Assembly (NCBI GenBank): GCA_949128115.1
Contig: OX421966.1
Coordinates: forward strand, 66,523,416 to 66,587,415
Direction: 5' to 3'
From: Anaspis maculata
Taxonomy: Eukaryota > Arthropoda > Insecta > Coleoptera > Scraptiidae
DNA length: 64,000 bases
Of the stretch, positions 45,974-56,738 are shown piece after piece. Position numbers and translations under genes: made by a program. Numbering within the stretch: the stretch's first letter is position 1; every line of letters starts with the position of its first letter. The notes below the pieces were generated by a model. The model made no database searches. It worked only from the letters and a program-made list of their open reading frames with translations, and was not told the origin of the DNA.

Positions 45974-46479
45974 TACTATTGTTGTGCCTAATTTCATTTC
46001 TTGATTGCAAAAAACGAGGCTCCTACGATTTTTTAAAACAAATCTTGAGATTACAAAGAATTTCAATTTCAAATTTTTCATTGGTAGCACTGCCACAAAT
46101 TGGAAAAACAGAAATACGCTTGTGATAGAGCTTGGCAAGCTGAACAAGAAAATGAAATCAAAAGTTGGGCGTTGTATTCAAAAAAATCTTAGTTTTAGTT
46201 ATAGCGCAAAAATGGAACATCCTGTATAGTTGGAAATAATTTAACTGGTTAGAACTTTTCAAATCAATAATTTGATTTATTACACCTTTGTCTCTATCTC
46301 GTAAGGGAAGGGCGCTAGGAAAGCCCGACGCACTATTGCAGGACCCTGTATAGGGTGACAATGAGAGGAGTACGAACTGACCTAACTTCAGACAGGTTTC
46401 GTTGTGAGAAAATTAGTTGCAAAATTTTTTTATGTCACATTTTTGGGAAGCGTGCCACACAAAAGCTGTGTAGATTATT

Positions 46480-47138
46480 TGACCATATGAAATAATTTCC
46501 TCCATCAGCCCTCAGAAGTGGTGAGGATCTGGATCTCTTGGGCACCTTGATTGATTCAGAATGCACCAATCGCAAATATCTCTTGGTTTTTGTCCTAGAT
46601 TAGCAAGCAACTACATGTGAAATTGATGACATAGGTTCATAATCACTGTGCTAGTCAGGTAGAAGGTGAAAAAATTTGGTTTCCAAACATTCCTGGACAA
46701 AAATGTGACAAAAATAATGATCTAGATACAAAAATTCAGAAATTCAAAAGACCGAGCTGGATTTACAAAAACAAAACAAATGTCCATCTCACCTTTATTG
46801 CGCAAAACGTGGTAAGTTCATAACGAGACTTCTCGCAGACAACAGCGGGGAGTACGATACTTCTGAGCAATGATATCATGAAATGTTTTGTTACAGTGGA
46901 AGCGTTGAGCTGTGTTCCTAATATAACACAGCACACACCGGTTCCCCGACTAGTATTGTTTGAACGTGTCGCACTCCCTTTTTATCCATTAGGATATAGG
47001 TGGGATAAATCTTTCTTTTTTTCAAGCAGCAGTCCGGAAATATTGACCAGTTATTGTGCAAGAATGGAATGTAGTGAATTAGTACTGGTCACTTGAAACT
47101 GCACCTCGAGTTGTTTTCAAATTCTGAGCTATTCATTG
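46480..47138 (+). repeat. Dispersed repeat family R, copy 3 (left part)
   Basis: Matches 27290-27945 and 28360-28961, with CTTCTCGCAGACAACAGCGG, GGTGGGATAAATCTTTCTTT and TTATTGTGCAAGAATGGAA. It is interrupted at 47139 by a foldback and resumes at 48764 (TTGTTGGAATATACAATG). Confidence 0.8.
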
Positions 47139-48763
47139 TAGTGCGGCGGTTAGTCAAACCCACCTTGCATTTTATTCTAGAGCATTCATACTTGGCACAG
47201 TTGCAGTACATACCCCCAGCTTTCTCTCAGGAAGTGGAAAAAAAGGTTGCAACTCCGAAAGAGCAGCGGGTCGCCTACCTAACAGGGGTAGATTTCAAAA
47301 CCACAACGAATCGTCTGTTTTTGGTGACTTCTATGGACGAAGATCGGTCCCCCACTTGGCTTTTATCAGTTTAAGGCATATGTCAACCTTGGCGATGGGT
47401 CGTGGAAGCGGCTTGTCTACTTTCCAGGGGCACAAGCAAGTAATACCGGAATCATAGAGTTTTCATCACCATTTTCAATAACTCATTCATTTTCCAAGAT
47501 ATTCGGATGAAATTCGATAGAACCATAGAGATCAAAGTCAGGAAGAGAATGCCGTATGCTGTCACCGTCCTTGCCTGCTATATTCAAAAATACGACAGTC
47601 AACTGTTTTTCTCCTTATGGCCGCCATCTTGAATCCACCCATTATTGAATAACCGGAAAATCAATCGGCAATACGAATCATGGTCTTAAGGAATGATAGT
47701 GATGCAAAAATAACTATACCCAGTGAGAAACTCCTTTTTAATTAACCAAAAAGAGCTGTAGGACCATTGGACACATTTTCACGAGTTTCATAGAGCTTTG
47801 ACGCTCACCATTGTCAAAATGACCATTGTATAGATGAAGGATGGTGTTTAAAATCATCCAGTGGGATACAAAACTATTTTGATTCAAGTTCAGTCTTTCC
47901 GGAAATAGCCTGAAAATATTCTGAAGAAATGGGTAGTTGTTAGAAATGGGCCATGAGAAGAAAAAGAGTTGACTGTCATATTTTCGAAGATAGTGGATAG
48001 GCACAATAGCAACAAACGGCATTCCATCTTTGACTCTACTCTTCAAAAGACTACCGAATTTCACTAGAATATCTTAGGAAATCACCTCGGAAATTACTGA
48101 TTTGTGAAAAAATGTGAATTTCCATGAAATGACCACTGATTCCAGGACTTCTCAGAAACGGCTAGAGATATGGAAACTCGGTTCATCTCATCCTTACAAA
48201 CATCAAATTGTGAATTTATGTTGTGACTTTCATGACTGCAACTTTTTTGGTTCAGGGGTTGGAATTTTTAAATTATTGAACACCCTGTATACGACGTCTG
48301 CAAGGAGACTCACCGTGAAATCGACTCTTAAAAGTTGCTCAGGGGCCTATTGAACATTTTGTGACAAGTCTCATCGCTTTATCATTTTTTGAAAGGTTGT
48401 AGCCCCGTAACGTCCGGACTAACTGTGATTCCGCTGATTTCTGTTTGTGCCCCCTGAAAGATAGGCAACCCGCTGCCACAACTCGTCGTCAAGGTCGATA
48501 TATGCCCGTAACTAGTAAATGTCGAGTGGAGGACCGATCCCGGCCCATGAAAGTCACCGAAACGAACGATTTGTTGAGGTTTTGGAATCTACTCTTGTTA
48601 GGTAGACAACTCGCTATACTGCTGCTCTCTCAGGTTTGCAACCTTGTTTCCACTTCTTGAAAGTAAGCTGGGCTGGGAGTATGTACTACAACTCTGCCAA
48701 GTTTGAATGCTCTAGAATAAAATGCAAGGTAGGTCTCAAAATTGTCTACTAACCGCCGCACTA
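47139..48763. mobile_element. Foldback element F, TTG duplication, verified empty site
   Basis: Tips TAGTGCGGCGGTTAGT (47139) and its complement (ending 48763), flanked by TTG (47136-47138, 48764-48766). Joining the flanks gives CATTGTTGGAATAT, exactly as in family R copy 1 near 27915. The left arm (47139-~47650) and right arm (~47940-48763) pair through ACCTTGCATTTTATTCTAGA, GGTTGCAA, ATTTGTTGAGGT-type and AGTCAACTCTTTT-type blocks. The right arm carries ~370 bp of extra sequence (48070-48440). A CCGCCATCTTG motif is at 47621. No ORF is recognised. Confidence 0.85.
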
Positions 48764-51700
48764 TTGTTGGAATATACAATGTACCTACATACATAGTTGG
48801 AGTTGACGTTACAACCAAGTTAGCTCCGTATAGGAAGTTGTATCTTTTTTGTACGAGAGGTTTCATTGAGCCAACGCCAGCCGCGAGGCCAGCCGTCAAA
48901 TTCTGTACCTACATCTTTTTCGGCTGTCACTCTCAAAGTACCTATCTATATGGCTCCCAAAGTAGTGTACCTAATCTGATATAAGGTACTGGTATTTTTA
49001 TAAACATAAGCAATGAAAACACCACAAAATATAATATGAACTATATTCTATACCTGTTATTGAAGCTAAGCGTCCAACCAGCCTACGGTTCGCAAAATAG
49101 CTCACCAGGATATTTGTAATTTTGCATCCATCCCTGCTGCCGAAATTCAATCCCGCACCGCACCAGCTTTGTGTAAGCGAGAAATATTGCATGCGCTCCC
49201 CGGGATAGGTGTTTAAGGGTTAAGTGAGCAAGAGAAACCGGAAGGAGATTTGTTAAGTTTGAGCCTCAGGAGAGATCAGCCTCTGTCAGATAATTAATTC
49301 ATGTTTCCACCCGAGTTGGAGAGGCTTTCGATCATCCAAACTAAACAACTAATTCCTCAAGATTCTCCCATATACCTACCCCACACCTCCACCTCTCCCC
49401 CATTTTGCACCCTCATCCGCTAATCTGTTGCTGCTTTAACGCCGATGCGTGTACCTACATAGCAAAGCAAGCGCGATTTTTTGCCCCGAAAACTTTCTCC
49501 GTGGCCAGAAAAATGTACAATCACCCCTTGCATTATTATAAAACATCACGTAGGCTCTGTGCGGGGGGTTAATGGGCACGTGCCCGCCAAATTAACGTCG
49601 TTACAATTGACAGTTTGTAAATAATTTTTTGGCCGGGGCGTGAGCTCTCGCCTTGATTAATTGAAGGGAGCTGAGGGGCGCGCGGGGATTTTCAATTTTC
49701 CTAATGTCTCCACCAAGGCTTCTCAGTAATTATCATCGCAAGAAAACAACGCGCAGGCAAAATATAACGCGTGAAAGACAAAAGATGCCGGTTCCGGATC
49801 TTTTGGAGCGGAAGAACTTGGCGCTTTTTATTGTTTGACACATACAGGGGCGGTTTTTTCTTCTTCTCTGGTGTTTTAGTTAATGGAAGCCAAAAGTGTA
49901 CGGCAATGAACAAAACAAAAAAACGTCGCAAAGTTCCTGAATGTCAGCAAAATTGTGGGGCAATGCAAAAACACGTTCCAGTTATTTATTTTCTCAAACC
50001 CCTGAATGAGTTGGTCACCTATTACACTTCAATATCTCCTCTCAACTTTCACGATATGATTATACCTACTTATAAATTTAATTCGACTTTTTTCAATTGA
50101 ATCTCTTTTCCGACCTTTGGTAGTACCGCTTGGTCATCCAGTATCAAGTCGCACCATCCTGTTGTGCTTCTCTTCTTGTTGGTCAAGGATATTGTGGTAT
50201 TCCCCCTTTGTTTTATCAGTACGTTGGTACCTGAAGTAGGTACTGTCGTTGACGTTCGTAGCGTTTGCCGATAAAAGAGGGAGATGGCGCTGCGGGAGCC
50301 GCCCGAGCGGCAGTCGCGGGCAGGCAGAGAAGAAGGTCAGCTGTTGTGACGTAGACGTGAACGTTCCAGTGCATCAAGAGTGCGTGGTTTTTACAACTCT
50401 AAGGTCGGTCTTTCTTTGATTATTGTACCGTAATTTTGGCTTCCACTCACTCACCAAATCATGCATTTTGATACCTATTTTGTCCGCGAAATTATTGTAA
50501 ATAACACGACATTCTTTGTTCTCTTTGTTTTCAACGGGCTTGCATAACCCGCAGTTTTTCCCCTTTGAAATCAAGGTGCTTCGCACAGCTTTAAATTTTG
50601 TGTGATTTATCTACTCCTAAATGATCTCAATGTTGACGGCAACAGCCGTAAATCTAGTGGGTGTGCTTCTTACGCACTCATGGCGTGACCTCAAGGCCGC
50701 GCTATCGCGCGTACTTCGAGGTTTCATTAATTGTTTTTTTCCACAAGTTACGTCACAAACAGTAAGACGACAAAAAGAATCTCTACTACGCCAAAATCAG
50801 CCGCTAAGTAGAGAACAGTACTTTTGATGATTCATTCACATTTCATTGTTCATTGTCGGGTTATACATGGAAGTAAAGAAAGGAAAGAGAGACTTGTCGC
50901 TTCTCCGTGTCCTGGGAGGGGGTCCTCCACTTGTATGGATCTGCCTTGTTGAATCTACTAACCTTCTCTTATTTGGGGGGAAATTATGTATAACGACGAA
51001 GGGAGGGCCACAGGTTGGCTCGAGTCGATTTTTTTGTATTTACTGTTATTTACTTGTATGTGATTACTGTTTACTAACCATTGTTCTGTTTTGAATGTAA
51101 GTATGTATCTGTGGGGTTTTTGATTGGTAACTGCTGGGGAATTTCGGGCGAATGCGTTATAGATACTTCTTCCTTCCAATTGCTTACAAAAAGTATGACC
51201 AACTCCAACTTCTCTACTTATTCATCTCTCACCTGTTTCTTGTTGATTTATCTAAATATTTATCTTTTATTTGTTTCTTGTTTATTTCTCATTTGTTTCT
51301 TGCTGACTCATGTACGTGTTTATCGATCATTTCTTTATTGTTCACTTATCTATCGATTTGACTTCTTCTGTTTGTAAAGTGTAAAATAAATTGCTGAGCG
51401 TAAAGTTTTCTCCAGAGCGTAAACGAGCGAGTTTCCTTTTGTTGTTACGTGAATAGCTTATGAACAAAGCAAACGTTCCAAGGAGGTTCAAGCACCGATT
51501 CACGCTGACTTGATCAATGCATTACCGGAGTGACTTCCCTGTCATTTCATCATGACTCATTCACACTTGACTTTTGTTCAGATCATTTGGGAAAGGATTT
51601 TTCAGCAACCAACCAGGCAATACGCATGGGTTTCTTTGACGTGTTCTTCCCATGTGTGCCTGTCAGCGAATACGTCACTTTTCCTTTTCGATCAAATTGA

Positions 51701-52140
51701 CAGTTAAACATGTTTCATGATTTCTTGTTTTGTTCTGTTAATCTGATTTTGTGTTCATTTCATTATTGTGAATTCCTGCATTGTCTAAATAGTTTGTAAT
51801 GATTTGTCTTGTTTCATTCTTGTTTGTGTCTTGTTGTTCTTCATTCATGTTGTGTCATTTTATCACTGTCAATAGGTGTTTTGAGAAAAGAAACAAATTC
51901 ATCTAAAACTTTGCAATTTATTTCCAATAAAACATTCATTTTGCTTGCATTTCCTTCGCGTTTTATTCAAGAATCAAACCTCATCCCCAACGACACATTC
52001 TCATCTCGAGTAAGAACTCAACACAACGTAGATAAAATGTAAACGACGTGGGGAAGGGAAGAAACAACGACGATCGCAGCCAGACATCGAAAACGGGGTT
52101 ACACTACAGAAATGGTGCCATCGACCAGGATTACACTACA
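48764..52140. other. Possible unique sequence; no gene recognised
   Basis: This ~3.4 kb lacks the repeat families seen elsewhere and has several compositionally mixed blocks. 49574-49585 is a perfect palindrome GGGCACGTGCCC with a CACGTG E-box, close to TTGATTAATTGAA (~49653) and other AT-rich homeodomain-like words. 50280-50340 is G+C-rich. 52099-52140 resembles the end of a BEL/Pao-type LTR and primer site (TGGTGCCATCGACCAGGA). The open frames are short and motif-free. It may be intergenic regulatory sequence or LTR; I cannot decide. Confidence 0.4.
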
Positions 52141-52415
52141 ATATACAGTTCCTGATGCCCGTATTCATAGTCGTGACTTGAGGTCCACCATGATTCTTGA
52201 GTATAACTTCGACCAGAAACGCGTTTCATAGACGTAAAAGTTCTACTCAAGTATAACTTGACGATGCGGTAGACCCTCCTCTGCCTCAAGTATCACTTGA
52301 GAAATATTTGTTTTCCTTTTTTTTTGCAATAATTTGAAAGGGAAGAAACTTCCTTGAACGATTTTTCTCCGTAGCTTTCGCAATTGAGGAGTAAAATTTT
52401 CTATCACCGGTCATA

Positions 52416-52857
52416 TACAAGGTGTGACAAAAAAATTGTTTATGCGACGCCTGTATTATTGATTTAATCTGATGTGGTTTTTCATCCTTAACACAAATAT
52501 AAATATGTACAGGTGTTCCATTTTTCTTGTCAAAATTCAGAGATAGCAGAGCATCGAGAAATAAGTACTTCCGTAAAAAGAAATAGAAAAAATAAAAATC
52601 ACAACTTTTACAAATGTGACAAAAGTCAATATGACCGCGTGTAGATATGCATCAAATCACTTTGTGTACCAAATTTGATCAAAATAGATTAGATTTGGAA
52701 TTATAATGAAAAAACCATTTTCAAAACTCAATTTTGAAAGCTTTCATCTCCATTATAATACGTTTTCAATATATTTGAAAAAAAAACACTAATTTTTTGA
52801 TGTTCTACCATCTCCTAAAATATTGACAAAAAAAGTGAAACACCGAAACACCCTGTA
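52416..52857. mobile_element. TACARGGTGT-ended MITE, TA duplication
   Basis: Ends TACAAGGTGT and ACACCCTGTA, each flanked by TA (52414-52415, 52858-52859); the IR extends into the flank as GTCATA/TATGAC. Interior AT-rich and non-coding. The same tip type (TACAGGATG, TACAGGGTG) occurs at 32.89 and 43.8 kb. Confidence 0.6.
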
Positions 52858-52953
52858 TATGACTTGAGTAGGGAGGAAGGAGGAAATGTCGACAAATTCA
52901 AAAAGTTGCATTATTTTGACTTGAATTTAATTTTACGTCAATGTGCTGAACAT

Positions 52954-54051
52954 CAGTGGCGGACTAAGAGAATTGGGGGCCCTGGGCGGAACTGTGAGAT
53001 GGGGCCCCTAAAGAGTAAAAGTTGAGAATATGAAGGGGGGCCGACAGACTTTTTGGCCTGCCCTGCCCCGCCGTGATTGAGCAAAAGCCTAAGAAACAAA
53101 AGAATGAGCTCTGTTAACTTGACTATGAAACACACAGTGGCGTAGTCAGAATTTGAGGGCGGAGAGGGCAAAGAGAGGGGCAAAGGCAATAACGAGGGTG
53201 CAAGTCGGCGAGAGGTAGCGCAGCAGGCGAAATTTTTTGGGCATGATAATAATAATGCTGATGATAATCGGTATATTCCATGCGTTTCGCGATTTTGGTC
53301 TTTGACGTTCTTACCAAAATTACTTGGTAATCAAACTTCTTTTCAGAAAGTTTTCGCCAGAAATTTTCACTGTATCGGTTTAGTGTGCGATGAAGTGCCA
53401 TGGGCGAAGGTGGGAGAGTGGGGTCATTCGCCCACTCTCGCCCCCTTTGGCTATGCCACTGATCACCTGTACCTACGAGAAGTTTTCGGTTCCAGCTTTG
53501 GATGTTGAATTGGATTAGGATTGTTGACTCAATGCTAAAACCTCCTCGTACCTATGTATATACAACATTAGGAATAATATGAATTTTTACTACCTGCAGC
53601 GCGCAGACAAGATAATTTCATTGTTTTGTCTTTTCCTTTTTTAAATAAGAAATACATAATATGAAACACAAAATTTCAAAGGCTTGAAGGCCCCTGGCAC
53701 TCTGACATTAGGGGCCGGGGCCCCTAAAGCCCAAAGTGAAAATATTTCTTACTTCTTAGAGATTCCTTGATACAGACACACCTCTATTGCCTGTGTGTAG
53801 GCCCCCAAACCTGTTGTCATGTGGGGCCTGCCAAGGTAACTTTAAAATGAAGAAAAAAAACTAAAACAATGTTTCTCACCTAATATACAAAAAAAATACC
53901 ATTGAGGGGAAAAGTTGAAAATTTTGGATTTTATCTCAATTTTTTTCCAGTATTTTTTACAAACAAAAGGAATTGGGGGCCCCATTAGATGATTGAGGCC
54001 CCGAGGCCCGGGGCGGACCGCCCCTCCGCCCCCCCCTTTAGTCCGCCACTG
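52954..54051. mobile_element. hAT MITE/non-autonomous element, 8 bp TSD
   Basis: Ends CAGTGGCGGACTAA and TTAGTCCGCCACTG, flanked by identical CTGAACAT at 52946-52953 and 54052-54059. Subterminal GGGGCCC-type words (GGGGGCCCTGGGCGG, GGGGCCCCTAAAG) recur on both sides. No transposase. The tip and TSD are typical of hAT. Confidence 0.9.
53135..53461. mobile_element. Inner hAT-like MITE
   Basis: Ends CAGTGGCGTAGTCA and (inward) CAGTGGCATAGCCA in 327 bp within the larger hAT element. The flanking octamers do not match, so the TSD has decayed or an end was rearranged. Confidence 0.65.
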
Positions 54052-54140
54052 CTGAACATATTTTTGAATGGGGTTTTATACGAAAATCACAAAATGCGAT
54101 TTTCTAATGTAAATCGATGCTCAAGTACCTAAAACTTATA

Positions 54141-56197
54141 GGCCAGTCAAATAAGGGACGCTGGAGAGAAAACACTGTTGGAGTTTTGGAAATTTGACAG
54201 TAATGTCCGGTAAGGTGTATTGTTAAACATACTAAAAGTCCTTAACTCTACCTTTTGCGCTCGAGCCGCCATCTTGGAAAAATGGTCCTTCGATCCAGTT
54301 TTCTGTTTATATTCCGCTAATCATCAAAGATATTCAATTTAGTTTGATAAAAAAATCAAGGCTATAAAAATGTCTACAAAAATTGTTTCATACCGATTTT
54401 TATCTCGAATCTGTTGAGATTAATTAAACTAAATTAACACAAAAAAAATCAAAAAATAAGCGATTTTTGCCAATGGCTAGAGATATTGTCTTCAAAATTT
54501 GTGAAGATGTTGCCAGTCTACATCAAAGCTAAACGTGACAGTTGAGATAGAAAAAAAAAATTGCGAAAATATTTTTTCATTTTTTTTTTTAAATTAAGCA
54601 AAAATTTGGTTTTCGAGTTTCACATTTCCAACAGGGCGCAGTAAAGGTTTCAATCGAACATCAATCAGTTTTGATATTTACATATTGTAAGACAAGATTT
54701 CATGAGTATTGTGCCTTCACGAGCTTCTGGGATGCTCGAAATGAATTAAACTGAAAGAATAATAGCTAAGTCCAAAAAGTGTTGTCGATTGGTTCTGAAG
54801 AAAACATTTCGAAACAAAAGACATCAGCAAAAGATATACAGGAGGTCCAAAGATCATTCAACTGTATATGAGCCCCATATTGATGTGCCTTATCCAAAAT
54901 AGTACAAGAGAATCAATCAAAATGTGAAAATCCACCCTGTATAACAAAAAGTAACGATACAAAATGGAAGTAGTAGATCATACCTGGTGCCAAAAATACA
55001 GCTTCCACATTGCTGAGAAAAAGAACAAATTTATTCGATTTATTTGAAAGTTATTAGTCCTCAAGCTTGACTTCACAAATTTCAGCCAGTCAAATAGGGA
55101 AAAGTAGAGAGAAGTAACGGTCGGAGTTTCAGAAATTTGACAGGAATGTTCGATAAGGTATACTTATGAACACACTAAAAGTCCCCGCCTCTACTTATTG
55201 CGCTTGAGTCGCCATCTTGGAAAAATGGTCATTCGATCAAGTTTATTACCATTTTTCCAAGATGGCGGCTCAAGCACAACAGGTAGAGGCGGGAACTTTT
55301 AGTATGTTTATAAGTATACCTTAGCGAACATTCCTGTCAAATTTCTGAAACTCCGACCGTTACTTCTCTCTACTTTTCCCTATTTGACTGGCTGAAATTT
55401 GTGAAGTCAAGTTTGAGGACTAATAACTTTCAAATAAATCGAATAATTTTGTTCTTTTGGGCTGATGTACAGTTGAATAACTTTTGGACCTTCTGTATAT
55501 CCTTTGCTGATGTCTTTTGTTTTAAAATGTTACCTTTAGAACCAATCGACAACACTTTTTGGACTTAGCTATTATTCTTTCAGTTTAATTCATATCGAGC
55601 ATTCCAGAAGCTCGTGAAGGCACAATACTGATGAAATCTTGTCTTGCAATATGTAAATATCAAAACTGATTGATGTTCGATTGAAACCTTTACTCCGCCC
55701 TGTTGGAAATGTCAAACTCAAAAACCAAATTTTTGCCTCATTAAAAAAAAAATTAAAAAATATTTTCGCAATTGTTTTTTCTATCTTAACTGTCACGTTT
55801 AGTATTGATGTAGACTGCCAACATCTTCACAAATTTTGAAGACAATATCTCTAGCCATAGACAAAAAATCGCTAATTTTTTGATTTTTTTTTGTTAATTT
55901 AATTTAATTAATTTCAACAGATACGAGAAAAAATCGGTATGAAACAATTTTTGTAGACAATTTTATTGCCTTGATTTTTTATTGAATTTATTCGAATATC
56001 TCTGATGATTAGCGGAATATGAGCAGAAAACTGGATCGAAGGACCATTTTTCCAAGATGGCGGCTCGAGCTCGATAGGTAGAGTTGGGGACTTTTAGTAT
56101 GTTTAACAGTACACCTTACCGGACATTACTGTCAAATTTCCAAAACTCCAACAGTTTTCTCCCTCAAACGGAAAAATTTGTTCTAATTTGACTGGCC
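54141..56197. mobile_element. 2.06 kb hairpin element, TA duplication, repeated ends
   Basis: Tips GGCCAGTCAAAT and ATTTGACTGGCC with TA flanks (54139-54140, 56198-56199). The arms meet at a ~20 nt loop (55229-55248) inside GCCATCTTGGAAAAATGG / CCATTTTTCCAAGATGGC. The terminal ~150 bp sequence occurs twice in each arm: at the outer ends and again at 55085-55228 and 55249-55392. The left arm carries ~130 bp (about 54880-55015) that the right lacks. Non-coding. Confidence 0.88.
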
Positions 56198-56199
56198 TA

Positions 56200-56738
56200 T
56201 TAGTGAAGATGAAACAAAAAAAAATCGGCCTAGGGAAAAGAACTTGAAATTTGGCTCTTCACACTCCCTCTGTTTAAATCGACTGAATTCGCGGTCAAAC
56301 TCATCCGTCAATGAAATGGAAGCGAGACCGCAGTTGACATGAAGCAGCGTTGCCACGTTGTCATTATTTACATGTCTGTCATATCTAACCTCACATTCCT
56401 GATTCCTCTTGTTGTGTTCCTCCTTTTGTGGCTGCCCATATTGTACCGCTCTTCGTTTATTTTCGATAATGTTTATTTAGAAATGCAATACATCCTTCAA
56501 TTTTAAGGCCATCTTAGCGCAAGCCTTTTAGCAGGGTGGTACAAATTCTGACAGACGGCAGTCAACGGCGAAGCAACAGAGAAACTTTAGCTGTGTTTTG
56601 ACACATGTTTTCGAGGTTATGCCATTTCTGGACGCGATGTGCTTAGAAAAGCAGCTGTCTTAATAATTCTGCACTGCAGAAGGACCTTACATGGTAATTT
56701 CATGCTCCAATCGTCCTTACAAGCCCAACTGGAACTAC
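56200..56738. other. Unassigned sequence
   Basis: No gene or repeat end is recognised between the hairpin element and the inverted copy of foldback F. Confidence 0.5.

Larger units (their letters stand above)
32892..46226. mobile_element. Foldback element (TACAGGATG ends) split by two insertions
   Basis: Ends TACAGGATG (32892) and CATCCTGTA (to 46226) are flanked by TA. The left arm runs 32892-33146 and resumes at 43759-~43940; the right arm runs ~44350-44530 and 45976-46226. Matching blocks include TTTTTGCGCTATAAC with GTTATAGCGCAAAAA, GAGGCCTCGTTTTTTG with CAAAAAACGAGGCTCC, and TTTGCAAATTTCAAAATGCCA with its complement near 44440. An inner TACAGGGTG / CACCCTGTA pair (43806, 44468) lies nearer the centre. 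Removing the two inserted elements leaves roughly 1.3 kb. TA duplication and tips suggest a Tc1/mariner-type non-autonomous element. Confidence 0.8.

Noticed and set aside
32892..46226. A 13 kb Polinton-like element with terminal repeats
   Set aside because: The interior is fully explained by nested insertions and encodes no polymerase, capsid or retroviral-type integrase of the Polinton kind; TA flanks also argue against it.
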